The notes below the pieces were generated by a model, which saw only the letters and a program-made list of their open reading frames with translations, was not told where the DNA came from and did no database searches. Position numbers and translations under genes: made by a program. Below are positions 36,179 to 44,925 of a stretch of DNA of 64,000 nt, piece after piece (the stretch's first letter is position 1; each line of letters opens with the position of its first letter). Source of the stretch: Saccharothrix luteola (lineage in GTDB: Bacteria > Actinomycetota > Actinomycetes > Mycobacteriales > Pseudonocardiaceae). The DNA is taken from NCBI RefSeq assembly GCF_020859565.1, contig NZ_JAJHUO010000003.1, forward strand, positions 356,945-420,944, given 5' to 3'.

Positions 36179-37612
36179 TTATCCCTGCGGTCGGTAGACG
36201 GCCAGGGCCGCGGGCCGGGACCGGAACTCGAACGTCGAGCCCGTGGGCCCGACCTCTCCGTCCGTCGCGATCGCCACCGCGCCGTCGAGCAGCCGCACGT
36301 CCAGCCGGCGCGTCTCCAGGTGCCCGTAGGTCCGGCTGCGGTGCAGGGAGCCGAGCAGCGCGCCGAGGAAGAACCGCGCCCGCGAGAACCGGGTGTCGGC
36401 GCGGATGTACCGGACGTCCATCAGCCCCGCGTCCAGGGCGGGCCGCATGGTCGGCGCGAAGCCCTTCGGCCGGTAGGGGCCGTTGCCGACGAACAGCATC
36501 CACACCAGCCGCCGTTCGCCGTTGAGCTCCACCCGCATCGGCCGCGACGTGCGCAGCACCCGGGCCAGCGCGATCGCCGCCGCCGGCCACTTGCCCCACC
36601 TGTCCTGCAACTGCTCCCGCAGCCGCACCATGTCGGGGTAGCCGCCGAGGCTCGCGGTGTTGACGAACCAGCGCGGCCCGGCGCCGTCGACGGTCACCGC
36701 CGCGAGGTCCACCAGCGCGCCGTCGCCGTCCGCGACCGCCCGCGCGGCGTCGTCCAGTCCCTGCACGCCGACGTCACGCGCGAAGTGGTTCAACGTCCCG
36801 GACGGCACCAGGACCAGTGGCAGCCGTCGCGCCGCTGCCAGCGCGGCGACCGCGGCCACCGACCCGTCACCGCCCGCCACCCCGAGTGCCTGCGGAGCGT
36901 GATCGGCGATCACCGTGTCGAGATCCTCGATTCCCACGATCGTGGCCTTCGGCCATTCCCGCAGGATCTCGTCGGTCGGATCGCCCGCGCCCAGGCCGGC
37001 GCTCGGGTTCACCACGACCGCGAGACCCTCGCCGTCGACCAGGGCCGCCAACGCCCGGTGCTCGCGCGCCGACGCGGGCTCGGTCCGCCCCAAGGGCCAC
37101 CAACGCCTGGTCAGCAGGGCCGCGCCGACCCCGATCGCGGCGCCGGCGGCCACGTCGGACGGCCAGTGCACGCCGGTGTGCACCCGCGAGTAGGCCACCG
37201 CCGCCGCGACCGGCGCGATCGCCGTGGCCAGCGCGGGCGACTCCATCGCCACCGCCGTGGTGAACGCCGACGCCGACGCCGCGTGCCCGGACGGGAACGA
37301 CGACGACGTGGGGCGCCTCGTCAGCCGCCGGGGCACGTGGAGCAGGTCGGCGGCGGGCCGGCGGCGCGGGAACAGGCGTTTCGCGATCAGGCTCGCGCTG
37401 AAGCTCGCGCCGCCGATCGCGGCCACGCCGCGCAACCCCGCACGCCGCGTCACCCCTTTGCGCACCGCCAGCACCCCGGCCACCACGAGCCACAACAGGC
37501 TGTGGTTGGCGGCGCGCGACAATCGCTTCATCCCCTCGTCGACCGGCGAGGCGCGCAGCTCCCCGGTTCGGCTCATCAGGGCCAGGTCCAGGCGGTTCAC
37601 TCGTCGGAGCAC
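36179..37612 (-). CDS. PAP2 phosphatase fused to diacylglycerol/lipid kinase
   Basis: 477 residues in two domains. Residues 30-185 are a PAP2 membrane phosphatase with K-R-L-F-P-R-R-R-P, S-F-P-S-G-H-A-A-S and S-R-V-H-T-G-V-H-W-P-S-D, the three catalytic motifs. Residues 195-477 are a DAGK-type lipid kinase with V-V-V-N-P-S-A-G, G-V-A-G-G-D-G-S-V and V-P-S-G-T-L-N-H-F-A-R-D. One protein could thus both dephosphorylate and phosphorylate lipid head groups. GTG start 37612; a GTG at 37600 is also possible. A separate lipid kinase is at 46621. Confidence 0.88.
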   Translation of the reverse strand: MLRRVNRLDLALMSRTGELRASPVDEGMKRLSRAANHSLLWLVVAGVLAVRKGVTRRAGLRGVAAIGGASFSASLIAKRLFPRRRPAADLLHVPRRLTRRPTSSSFPSGHAASASAFTTAVAMESPALATAIAPVAAAVAYSRVHTGVHWPSDVAAGAAIGVGAALLTRRWWPLGRTEPASAREHRALAALVDGEGLAVVVNPSAGLGAGDPTDEILREWPKATIVGIEDLDTVIADHAPQALGVAGGDGSVAAVAALAAARRLPLVLVPSGTLNHFARDVGVQGLDDAARAVADGDGALVDLAAVTVDGAGPRWFVNTASLGGYPDMVRLREQLQDRWGKWPAAAIALARVLRTSRPMRVELNGERRLVWMLFVGNGPYRPKGFAPTMRPALDAGLMDVRYIRADTRFSRARFFLGALLGSLHRSRTYGHLETRRLDVRLLDGAVAIATDGEVGPTGSTFEFRSRPAALAVYRPQG

Positions 37613-37680
37613 ACAAGAACGTTATCCGCGAAATCGGTGCGACGCCCGATTGGATCACTGAGGAAAGCTCCGAATGCGCC

Positions 37681-37692
37681 TACTGTTGAGGG
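37681..37692 (+). promoter_or_regulatory. -10 hexamer for a leaderless pafA transcript
   Basis: TACTGT (37681-37686) matches TAnnnT and ends exactly six bases before the pafA ATG, the same geometry as dop. The intervening TGAGGG abuts the start and is too close for a normal ribosome site. Confidence 0.5.
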
Positions 37693-39051
37693 ATGCAGCG
37701 GCGGATCTTCGGCATTGAGACTGAGTTCGGGGTGACCTGCACCTTCCACGGGCAGCGCAGGCTGTCCCCGGATGAGGTCGCGCGTTATCTGTTCCGCCGG
37801 GTCGTCTCGTGGGGACGCTCGTCGAACGTCTTCCTGCGCAACGGCTCTCGGCTCTACCTGGACGTGGGCTCGCACCCCGAGTACGCGACGGCGGAATGCG
37901 ACGACCTCGCCCAGCTCGTCACGCATGACAAGGCTGGTGAGCGGATCCTCGAAGACCTGCTCGTCGACGCCGAGCGCAGGCTCGCCGACGAGGGCATCGG
38001 GGGAGACATCTTCCTGTTCAAGAACAACACCGACTCCGCGGGCAACTCCTACGGTTGCCACGAGAACTACCTGGTCGCGCGGGCGGGGGAGTTCTCCCGC
38101 ATCGCCGACGTCCTGCTGCCGTTCCTGGTGACCAGGCAGCTCATCTGCGGCGCGGGCAAGGTGCTCCAGACGCCGCGCGGAGCGGTCTACTGCCTCTCGC
38201 AGCGGGCCGAGCACATCTGGGAGGGCGTGTCCAGCGCCACCACCCGGTCCCGCCCGATCATCAACACCCGCGACGAGCCGCACGCCGACGCCGAGCGCTA
38301 CCGCAGGCTCCACGTCATCGTCGGCGACTCGAACATGTCCGAGGTGACCACGCTGCTCAAGGTGGGCAGCGCCAACCTGGTGCTCGAGATGATCGAGCAG
38401 GGCGTCCAGTTCCGCGACTTCAGCCTGGACAACCCGATCCGCGCGATCCGCGAGATCAGCCACGACCTGACCGGCAGGCGCACCGTGCGGCTGGCGGGCG
38501 GCAAGGAGGCCTCGGCGCTGGACATCCAGCGCGAGTACTACGAGCGCGCGGTGGAGCACGTGGCCAAGCGCGCGCCGGACCCCATGGCCGAGCGGGTGCT
38601 GGAGCTGTGGGGCCGCACGTTGGACGCGGTCGCGTCGGAGGACCTGTCCAAGATCGACCGCGAGATCGACTGGGCCATCAAGTACCGGCTGATGGAGCGC
38701 TACCAGGCCAAGCACGACATGGACCTGTCCAACCCGCGCATCGCCCAGCTCGACCTCGCCTACCACGACATCCGGCGCGGCCGGGGCATCTTCGACCTGC
38801 TCCAGCGCAAGGACCAGGTGGAGCGGGTGACCGACGACGGCGAGATCGAGGCCGCCAAGGACACCCCGCCGCAGACCACGCGGGCCAAGCTGCGCGGTGA
38901 CTTCATCGCCGCCGCGCAGGCCGCGGGCCGCGACTTCACCGTCGACTGGGTGCACCTGAAGCTCAACGACCAGGCGCAGCGCACCGTGCTGTGCAAGGAC
39001 CCGTTCCGCGCCGTGGACGAGCGCGTGGAGCGGCTGATCTCCTCGCTCTAG
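37693..39051 (+). CDS. pafA: Pup ligase PafA
   Basis: 452 residues, exactly the usual length. Metal-binding Glu9 and Glu11 in I-E-T-E-F-G, catalytic Asp57 in [21 protein letters not shown], and the C-terminal domain with R-A-K-L-R-G-D-F-I that recruits Pup. It activates the C-terminal Glu of Pup with ATP and joins it to a lysine of the target. No Dop loop is present, which separates it from dop. It is 9.7 kb from prcA, with the glycerol regulon between. Confidence 0.97.
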   Translation: MQRRIFGIETEFGVTCTFHGQRRLSPDEVARYLFRRVVSWGRSSNVFLRNGSRLYLDVGSHPEYATAECDDLAQLVTHDKAGERILEDLLVDAERRLADEGIGGDIFLFKNNTDSAGNSYGCHENYLVARAGEFSRIADVLLPFLVTRQLICGAGKVLQTPRGAVYCLSQRAEHIWEGVSSATTRSRPIINTRDEPHADAERYRRLHVIVGDSNMSEVTTLLKVGSANLVLEMIEQGVQFRDFSLDNPIRAIREISHDLTGRRTVRLAGGKEASALDIQREYYERAVEHVAKRAPDPMAERVLELWGRTLDAVASEDLSKIDREIDWAIKYRLMERYQAKHDMDLSNPRIAQLDLAYHDIRRGRGIFDLLQRKDQVERVTDDGEIEAAKDTPPQTTRAKLRGDFIAAAQAAGRDFTVDWVHLKLNDQAQRTVLCKDPFRAVDERVERLISSL

Positions 39052-39072
39052 CCGGGCGGGGCACGACGGGAC

Positions 39073-39099
39073 GACCCCGGGCCCACGTGGTCCGGGGTC
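39073..39099 (+). terminator. hairpin terminator after pafA
   Basis: GACCCCGG (39073-39080) pairs with CCGGGGTC (39092-39099) around an 11-base loop, followed by TCTCTC. Confidence 0.6.
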
Positions 39100-39112
39100 T
39101 CTCTCGGCCCCA

Positions 39113-39151
39113 TTGACAAAACAGATTTTTACGTACAACATGATTTTTGCG
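39113..39151 (+). promoter_or_regulatory. AT-rich promoter of the ArsR-SRPBCC operon
   Basis: A consensus -35 TTGACA (39113-39118) is followed after 15 bases by TACAAC (39134-39139). The direct repeats GATTTTTACG (39123-39132) and GATTTTTGCG (39142-39151) flank the -10, possible ArsR contacts. The region is much more AT-rich than anything nearby. Initiation about seven bases after the -10 would leave only about six bases before ATG 39152. Confidence 0.6.
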
Positions 39152-39712
39152 ATGAGAGACGTCCTGTACCTGGAGCAGATCGAGCAGGCCGAGGCACTGC
39201 TCAAGCCGCAGCGCATCGAGGTGCTGCGGCAACTGGCCGAGCCGCGGTCGTGCACCGAGGTGGCCGCGGCGCTCGACCAGACCCCGCAGCGGGTCTACTA
39301 CCACGTGAAACGCCTGGTCGAAGCCGGTCTCGTGACGCAGGTGGCCGAGCGGCGCGTGCGCGGCATCAACGAAGGCGTGTACCAGGCGAGCGCGCGCTCG
39401 TACTGGCTGTCGCCGGGCCTGGTCGGCCGGCTCGGGCTGCGCCGCGCGCAGGACGAGCTCAGCCTGGGCTACCTGCTGGACCTCGTGGAACAGGTCCAGG
39501 CGGACATCGCGGGCCTGGACCGGACCCGGCCCGAGTTGCCGTCGCTCGGCGTGTCGGGCGAGATCCGGGTGCGGCCCGACCAGCGGCAGCAGTTCTTCGA
39601 CGACCTGAAGACGACCTTGCAGGACCTGTTCGCCCGCTACGGCGGCGCGGAGGGCGACGCCTTCCGGCTGGCCGTGGCGTGCTACCCGAAGGAGGAGGAG
39701 ACCGATGAGTGA
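39152..39712 (+). CDS. ArsR-family HTH regulator
   Basis: 186 residues. A winged helix near the N terminus (P-Q-R-I-E-V-L-R-Q-L-A-E-P-R-S-C-T-E-V-A-A-A-L-D-Q-T-P-Q-R-V-Y-Y-H-V-K-R-L-V-E-A-G-L-V) is followed by a helical C-terminal region of about 100 residues. There are no metal-binding Cys motifs. ArsR regulators paired with AHSA1/SRPBCC proteins are common in actinomycetes. ATG 39152 is preferred because upstream ATGs (39140) lie within the promoter. It overlaps the SRPBCC gene by eight bases (ATGAGTGA). Confidence 0.85.
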   Translation: MRDVLYLEQIEQAEALLKPQRIEVLRQLAEPRSCTEVAAALDQTPQRVYYHVKRLVEAGLVTQVAERRVRGINEGVYQASARSYWLSPGLVGRLGLRRAQDELSLGYLLDLVEQVQADIAGLDRTRPELPSLGVSGEIRVRPDQRQQFFDDLKTTLQDLFARYGGAEGDAFRLAVACYPKEEETDE

Positions 39713-40580
39713 GACCGTGGTCCTTCGTGCCCGCACCACCGCGCCCGCGGACCGGGTGCGCCGGGCCGTGACCGACGCCGGCGAGCTGGGCACGTGGCTG
39801 GCCGAGCACGCGGCCGTCGACCTGCCCGACCGGTTCGAGTTCTGGGGCCGCACGACCCCCGAGGGCGACGCGCCGCACCAGACGTTGCGGCACGTGGACG
39901 AGAACTCGCTGCGGTTCGACTGGAGGGTCGGCGGCGAGGACACCACCGTCGAGATCGGCTGGGCCGAGCAGGACGGCGACACCGTGGTCACGCTGTCGCA
40001 GAGCCACTTCCCGGGCTGGGACGTGGCGGTCGTGGAGACCAGCGTGCTCGGCTACCTCTACACCTACTGGTGCCTGTCGCTGGCGAACCTGGTCGACCAC
40101 GTCGAAGGCCGCCCCCTGACGCCGAAGGTGGACTTCGCCACCACGGAGATGCGCGGCGAGGTGCTCATCGGGGCGCCGGTCGACGCGGTGGCCCACTCGC
40201 TGGTCGACGCCGAGGAGTACTCCCGGTGGTTCGGCGCGAAGATCGACATCGAGGCGTGGGAGGGCGGCCGGGTCGCCATGGGCGGCTTCGAGGTGAACCC
40301 GCAGCCCGCGAAGGTGGTCGACTTCGAGCCCGGCAGGCGGATGGGCATCGACTGGGGCGGCATGGTGTCCAGCTGGGAGCTGGCCGAATCCGACGGCGGC
40401 ACGCGGCTGACGTTCGTGCAGAGCGGGTTCGACACCGGCCAACCGCCGTACGGCGCGTGGGCGGGCTGGCTGTCGGGCGTGGCGGAGCTGCGCCGGTTCC
40501 ACGAGCTGGCCGACTGGCGCCCGATCTGGCTGCAGCCGGACGTGCCCGGCCTGCCCGAGGGCATGCTCACGGAGAGCTGA
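39705..40580 (+). CDS. SRPBCC (AHSA1-like) protein with two domains
   Basis: 291 residues formed by two START-like domains. The first runs from about residue 5 (V-L-R-A-R-T-T-A-P-A-D-R-V-R-R-A-V-T-D-A-G-E-L-G-T-W-L) to 135; the second starts at about 147 (G-E-V-L-I-G-A-P-V-D-A-V-A-H-S-L-V-D-A-E-E-Y-S-R-W-F-G). Each ends in the long C-terminal helix of the fold. Such proteins bind hydrophobic ligands; the ligand is unknown. It is translated together with the ArsR regulator and its end overlaps the convergent response-regulator gene by 14 bases. Confidence 0.85.
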   Translation: MSETVVLRARTTAPADRVRRAVTDAGELGTWLAEHAAVDLPDRFEFWGRTTPEGDAPHQTLRHVDENSLRFDWRVGGEDTTVEIGWAEQDGDTVVTLSQSHFPGWDVAVVETSVLGYLYTYWCLSLANLVDHVEGRPLTPKVDFATTEMRGEVLIGAPVDAVAHSLVDAEEYSRWFGAKIDIEAWEGGRVAMGGFEVNPQPAKVVDFEPGRRMGIDWGGMVSSWELAESDGGTRLTFVQSGFDTGQPPYGAWAGWLSGVAELRRFHELADWRPIWLQPDVPGLPEGMLTES

Positions 40581-41196
40581 GGCGGATCAGCTTCAGCTCG
40601 ACGGCGGTCCGCACGGCCGCCGTCCTGGTGTCCACGCCGAGCTTGTCGAAGATCCGCACCAGGTGCGTCTTCACCGTCGCCTCGCTGATGAACAGCGCCT
40701 TGGCGATCTCGCGGTTCGACAGGCCGCGGGCGAGGTGGTCGAGGATCTGCACCTCGCGCTTGGTGACGGCCGGGGTGGTCGCGGGCCGCAGCAGGCGGCG
40801 GGCGATGTCGGGGGACAGCACGGTGCGGCCCGTGGAGGCCTGGCGGACCGCGGCGGCCAGCTCGTCGGGCGGGCAGTCCTTGAGCAGGTAGCCGGTCGCG
40901 CCCGCCTCGACCGCGCGCACCACGTCCGCGTCCGAGTCGTACGTGGTCAGCACCACGACCTGCGGCGGGTCGGGCAGGGCGCGCAGGCGCCGGGTGGCCT
41001 CCACGCCGTCGATGCCCGCGCCGAGCCGCAGGTCCATCAGCACCACGTCCACGGCCCTGGTCGCGGCGAGGCGGACCGCGTCCTCGCCCGTGGCGGCCTC
41101 GGCGACCACCTCGAAGTCGCGGGCCAGCAGCCCGGCCAGGCCGAACCGGACCACCGGGTGGTCGTCCACCACCAGCACCCGCAACGGCCCCGTCAC
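40567..41196 (-). CDS. NarL-type response regulator (system 3, SenR-like)
   Basis: 209 residues. Receiver D-D at residues 11-12, phosphoacceptor Asp55 in V-V-L-M-D-L-R-L-G-A-G, T-T-Y-D-S-D, and Y-L-L-K-D. LuxR HTH with V-T-K-R-E-V-Q-I-L-D-H-L-A-R-G-L-S and S-E-A-T-V-K-T-H-L-V-R-I-F-D-K-L. It overlaps the kinase gene by four bases. With the kinase and the divergent HbpS-like gene it reproduces the Streptomyces SenS-SenR-HbpS layout, in which the regulator controls redox-stress genes. Confidence 0.92.
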   Translation of the reverse strand: MTGPLRVLVVDDHPVVRFGLAGLLARDFEVVAEAATGEDAVRLAATRAVDVVLMDLRLGAGIDGVEATRRLRALPDPPQVVVLTTYDSDADVVRAVEAGATGYLLKDCPPDELAAAVRQASTGRTVLSPDIARRLLRPATTPAVTKREVQILDHLARGLSNREIAKALFISEATVKTHLVRIFDKLGVDTRTAAVRTAVELKLIRLSSP

Positions 41197-42158
41197 GGCG
41201 TCGGCACGCTCACGGCCAGCGCCGTGCCCTCGCCCGGCGCGCTCTCCACCGTCATCGTGCCGCCGAGCTCGGCGACCCGGTCGCGGATCGCGTCGAGCCC
41301 GTAGCCGCGGCCCGGTTCGGGCCCGATCGCGGCCGGGTCGAACCCGCGGCCGTCGTCGCGCACGTCGAGCGTCACCGCGTCACCCAGGTACGTCAGCGTG
41401 AGGACGGCGGTGGTGGCGTCGGCGTGCTCGCGGACGTTGGCCAGCGCGCCCTGCGCGACCCGCAGCAGCGCCACCTCCACCGGCACCGGCAGCGGGTACG
41501 GCTCGCCCTCCACCTCGACCCGGTCGCACAGGGCGCGCAGCGCGTCGGTCAGCGTGCGGCCGCTCAACGGCGAGAGGTCGCGGACGAACCGGCGCGCCTC
41601 GGCGAGGTTCTCCTTGGCCACCTCGCGGGCGCGGTCGGTGTCGCCGAGCTCGAGGAGCAGCGTGATGCTGGACAGGCCCTGCGCCAGCGTGTCGTGGATC
41701 TCCCGGGCCAGCCGCTGCCGTTCCTGCAGGACACCGGCCTGGTGCAGCAGGCGGCGGCGGTCGAAGAACACGGCGGCGGTGATCACCGCGACGCCGACCG
41801 GGCCCAGCACCAGGCTCGGCTCGACCGTCTCGGCCAACCGCACCTGCGCGAGCACCACCGCGGCCGTCAGCACGGCGGCCAGCGGCACCGCGACCCGCGG
41901 GCGCAGCTGCCGCAGGCACTGGAAGAACAGCGGGATCGCGCACCAGCCGAAGCTCGGCGCCAACCACACCACCACCAGCCACAACGCCAGCACGGCCGGC
42001 AGCGCGCCCGTCCACCGCACCCCGAACGGGTAGGCCGCGCCCAGCACGGCGGCGGTGAGCAGCACGGCGGGCGCGACGCCGTGGTACGCGACGTACCGCG
42101 CCGCCGACGCCGTCAACAGCACGTAGAAGCCCGCGTGCATCGCCCGGTGCAGCCACAC
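41193..42158 (-). CDS. NarL-family sensor histidine kinase (system 3, SenS-like)
   Basis: 321 residues from GTG 42158; ATG 42140 is an alternative. About five membrane spans in the first 130 residues with short loops, as in SenS. The phosphoacceptor His lies in R-L-A-R-E-I-H-D-T-L-A-Q-G-L-S (about residue 152). The ATPase domain is short: L-R-V-A-Q-G-A-L-A-N-V-R-E-H-A and G-Y-G-L-D-A-I-R-D-R. In Streptomyces an extracellular heme-binding HbpS modulates SenS; the matching protein is encoded divergently 138 bp away. Confidence 0.9.
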   Translation of the reverse strand: MWLHRAMHAGFYVLLTASAARYVAYHGVAPAVLLTAAVLGAAYPFGVRWTGALPAVLALWLVVVWLAPSFGWCAIPLFFQCLRQLRPRVAVPLAAVLTAAVVLAQVRLAETVEPSLVLGPVGVAVITAAVFFDRRRLLHQAGVLQERQRLAREIHDTLAQGLSSITLLLELGDTDRAREVAKENLAEARRFVRDLSPLSGRTLTDALRALCDRVEVEGEPYPLPVPVEVALLRVAQGALANVREHADATTAVLTLTYLGDAVTLDVRDDGRGFDPAAIGPEPGRGYGLDAIRDRVAELGGTMTVESAPGEGTALAVSVPTP

Positions 42159-42193
42159 GGGGCTGACCCTAAGCCAGGTTCCGGCCCGCCGGG

Positions 42194-42209
42194 TCAACCG
42201 ATGGGTTGA
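42194..42209. promoter_or_regulatory. palindrome in the kinase / HbpS divergent region
   Basis: TCAACC-GATG-GGTTGA, a perfect 6-bp inverted repeat with a four-base centre, 35 bases upstream of the kinase start in the 138-bp divergent promoter region. It could be the binding site of the response regulator at 40567. Confidence 0.42.
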
Positions 42210-42296
42210 ACGGGTGTCGACCGGAACCACCAGGTCGTGGCGGTCGGGAGTGGCGAGGCTCGACCACGACACGAACCGGATGAGGAGGGTGTGGCG

Positions 42297-42803
42297 ATGC
42301 GCAAGACCACGATCGCGGTGCTGGTGGCGTTGTCCGTGGCGGGCGCCGGCGGGTACGCGGTGGCCGACCAGCAGCACGGGCGCAGCGGCGTCGCGGTGCG
42401 GACCACGACGACCATCACGGTCGACGCGGCCGTCCAGGCGGCACAGGCGGCCTTGGACGCCGCCGAGAAGGAGGGGCAGCGCGTCACGGTCGCCGTCGTC
42501 GACCGGGGCGGTGACGTGGTCGTGCTCCTGCACGGTGACGGCGCCGGGCCGCAGAGCGAGGAGTCGGCCCGCCGGAAGGCGTTCACGGCGGTGTCGTTCA
42601 ACGCGCCGACCTCGGTGCTGGCGGGCCGCGTGACCGGCGCCGGCGCGACGTTGCGCGACATCCCCGGCACGCTGTTCCTGGCCGGCGGCGTGCCCGTGGT
42701 GTCGGACGGCGCGCCCGTCGCGGGCATCGGGGTCGGCGGCGCGCCCAGCGGCGACCTGGACGAGCGCTTCGCCCGCGCGGGCCTCGACGCGATCGGCGGC
42801 TGA
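42297..42803 (+). CDS. secreted HbpS/GlcG-family heme-binding protein
   Basis: 168 residues. A signal peptide (M-R-K-T-T-I-A-V-L-V-A-L-S-V-A then A-V-A | D, about residue 24) precedes a complete GlcG/HbpS domain: A-A-V-Q-A-A-Q-A-A-L-D-A-A, V-A-V-V-D-R-G-G-D-V-V-V, A-R-R-K-A-F-T-A-V-S-F, I-P-G-T-L-F-L-A-G-G-V-P-V and G-A-P-V-A-G-I-G-V-G-G-A-P-S-G-D-L-D. HbpS of Streptomyces binds heme and iron outside the cell and tunes the SenS kinase under oxidative stress. ATG 42297 follows GAGGAGGG. It is a single-gene unit closed by a hairpin. Confidence 0.88.
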   Translation: MRKTTIAVLVALSVAGAGGYAVADQQHGRSGVAVRTTTTITVDAAVQAAQAALDAAEKEGQRVTVAVVDRGGDVVVLLHGDGAGPQSEESARRKAFTAVSFNAPTSVLAGRVTGAGATLRDIPGTLFLAGGVPVVSDGAPVAGIGVGGAPSGDLDERFARAGLDAIGG

Positions 42804-42824
42804 CCGGACCCGGACCTGCGCGGA

Positions 42825-42866
42825 CGGGGTGCTCCCTGGGCGGAACGGGGCCCGGGGAGCACCCCG
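42825..42866 (+). terminator. hairpin terminator after the HbpS-like gene
   Basis: CGGGGTGCTCCC (42825-42836) pairs perfectly with GGGAGCACCCCG (42855-42866), a 12-bp stem with an 18-base loop. Confidence 0.78.
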
Positions 42867-42970
42867 CCGGGCCCCGGCGACCGGCCCGGCAATCGGCTGA
42901 ATGGTCCATTCACCCGCGTTCAAGGCGGGGATGGCGTCACCGGGCGTTCGTCCGGGGTTAGGGTTCCGGT

Positions 42971-43957
42971 GTGGCCATCGCACGTGCCGAACGGCTCGTC
43001 AACCTGGTGCTGTGCCTGCTGTCGACCCGGCAGTACCTGACCGCCGAGCGCATCCGCGCCATCGTCCCCGGCTATGCCGACGCCGCGACGGACGAGGCGT
43101 TCTTCCGCATGTTCGAACGCGACAAGACCGAGCTGCGCGACCTCGGCGTGCCGCTGGAGACCGGCCGCAGCACGGGCTTCGACGCGATCGACGGGTACCG
43201 CATCGCCCGCCGGGACTACGAGCTCGGCGACATCGACCTGGAACCGGACGAGGCCGCCGCCGTGGCGCTGGCCGCCCGGCTCTGGGACTCGCCGCAGTTC
43301 ACCGGCGCCGCGCACGGCGCCCTCATCAAGCTCCGCGCCGCGGGCGTCGACGTCGACCAGGACGTGCACGTGCCGGTCGAGCCGAAGGTCCGCACCAGCG
43401 AACCCGCGTTCCCGCCGCTGCTCGCGGCGGTGCAGGAAGGGCGAGTGGTCGAGTTCGACTACCGCCGCCCGGTGCCGGTCGAGGTGCGCACCCGCACCGT
43501 CGAGCCGTGGGGCGTGGTCGCCTGGCGCGGCCGGTGGTACCTCGTCGGGCACGACCGCGACCGCGACGCGCCGCGCTGCTTCCGGCTCTCCCGCATCGTC
43601 GGCGACGTCCGCGCGGTCGGCAAGGCGGGCGCCGTGCGGCGGCCCGACCAGTTCGACCTGCTGTCGTTCGTGGTCCGCAACCAGCCCGCCGCCGACCAGC
43701 AGCCCGCCACCGCCAAGCTGTGGGTGGCGCGCGGCCGGGCGCAGGGCGTGCGCCGGCGGGCGAAGGTCGTCGGCGCGCGGGACTTCGACGGCGAGCCCGG
43801 CGACGTGCTGGAGATCGAGCTGAGGTTCCCCGACTCGGCCGCCGGGTGGATCGCGGGCTTCGGCCCCGACGTGGTGGTGCTGGAACCGGAAGTGCTGGCC
43901 AAGACCGTGCGGGAGAAGCTGCTCGGCGCGCTGCGCGGCGCGGGGGTGCGCGCGTGA
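42971..43957 (+). CDS. pafB: WYL-domain transcription factor PafB
   Basis: 328 residues. N-terminal winged helix (A-R-A-E-R-L-V-N-L-V-L-C-L-L-S-T-R-Q-Y-L-T-A-E-R-I-R), a WYL domain (E-F-D-Y-R-R, V-E-P-W-G-V-V-A-W-R-G-R-W-Y-L-V-G, about residues 150-190), and the WCX C-terminal extension. In mycobacteria PafB and PafC act together as the main LexA-independent activator of DNA-repair genes. GTG start; the gene overlaps pafC by four bases. Proximity to pafA is conserved though its function is separate from pupylation. Confidence 0.94.
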   Translation: MAIARAERLVNLVLCLLSTRQYLTAERIRAIVPGYADAATDEAFFRMFERDKTELRDLGVPLETGRSTGFDAIDGYRIARRDYELGDIDLEPDEAAAVALAARLWDSPQFTGAAHGALIKLRAAGVDVDQDVHVPVEPKVRTSEPAFPPLLAAVQEGRVVEFDYRRPVPVEVRTRTVEPWGVVAWRGRWYLVGHDRDRDAPRCFRLSRIVGDVRAVGKAGAVRRPDQFDLLSFVVRNQPAADQQPATAKLWVARGRAQGVRRRAKVVGARDFDGEPGDVLEIELRFPDSAAGWIAGFGPDVVVLEPEVLAKTVREKLLGALRGAGVRA

Positions 43958-44925
43958 ACGCCGCCACCGACCGGCTGCCCCGGCTGCTCGCCCTCGTGCC
44001 CTACCTGCTGGCCCGGCCCGGCATCCCGATCGACGAGGTCGCCGCCGACTTCGAGGTCACGCCCAAGCAGATCCGCAAGGACCTCGAACTGCTGTGGATG
44101 TGCGGCCTGCCCGGCTACGGCCCGGGCGACCTGATCGACCTGTCGTTCGAGGGCGAGACGGTCACCGTCACCTTCGACGCGGGCATGAGTCGCCCGTTGC
44201 GGCTGACCGCCGCCGAGGCGACGTCGCTGCTGGTGGCGCTGCGCGCGCTGGTCGAGACGCCGGGCGTGGCCGACCAGGACGCCGTGCAGCGCGCGGTGGC
44301 CAAGATCGAGGCCGCCGTCGGCCAGGCGCAGCCCGCCGGCGTGGCCGTGGGACTGGCCCTGCGGGAAGCGCCGGAGACGGCTCGCGTGCGCGACGCGGTG
44401 TCGGACGGCGTGCGCCGCGGTCGCGCCCTGCACCTGCGCTACTACACGCCGTCACGCGACGAGATCACCGCGCGGGTCGTGGACCCGATGCGGATGCTGC
44501 TCGTGGAAGGCCGCAGCTACCTGGAGGCCTGGTGCCGCGCGGCGGACGGCGTGCGGCTGTTCCGCCTCGACCGGATCGACGCCGTCGACGTGCTGGACGA
44601 GCCCGCCGCCCCGCCGCCGCACGCCACGCCCACCGACACGTCGGAGGGGTTGTTCCAACCGGACCCGTCGCAGCGCACGGCCGTGCTGGTGCTCGAACCG
44701 GACGCCCGCTGGGTCGCCGAGTACTACCCGACCGACGGCCTGGTCGAGTTGCCCGAGGGCCGCGCCAGGGTGCTCATGCGGTACGCCGACACGGCCTGGA
44801 TGGTGCGGCTGCTGCTCGGGTTGGGCGGCGAAGCGCACGTGGAGCAGCCACCCGACCTGGTGGCCGAGGTCGCCCGACAGGCCGAGGCGGCGTTGCGCCG
44901 GGCGGATCACCTCCCGGCAACCTAG
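43954..44925 (+). CDS. pafC: WYL-domain transcription factor PafC
   Basis: 323 residues. N-terminal helix-turn-helix (R-L-L-A-L-V-P-Y-L-L-A-R-P-G-I-P-I-D-E-V-A-A-D-F-E-V-T-P-K-Q-I-R-K-D-L), a linker, then a WYL domain (H-L-R-Y-Y-T-P-S-R-D-E, M-R-M-L-L-V-E-G-R-S-Y-L-E-A-W-C, L-F-R-L-D-R-I). Partner of PafB in the heterodimeric DNA-damage regulator. GTGA overlap with pafB gives coupled translation. Its stop codon is one base from a strong hairpin. Confidence 0.94.
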   Translation: MNAATDRLPRLLALVPYLLARPGIPIDEVAADFEVTPKQIRKDLELLWMCGLPGYGPGDLIDLSFEGETVTVTFDAGMSRPLRLTAAEATSLLVALRALVETPGVADQDAVQRAVAKIEAAVGQAQPAGVAVGLALREAPETARVRDAVSDGVRRGRALHLRYYTPSRDEITARVVDPMRMLLVEGRSYLEAWCRAADGVRLFRLDRIDAVDVLDEPAAPPPHATPTDTSEGLFQPDPSQRTAVLVLEPDARWVAEYYPTDGLVELPEGRARVLMRYADTAWMVRLLLGLGGEAHVEQPPDLVAEVARQAEAALRRADHLPAT

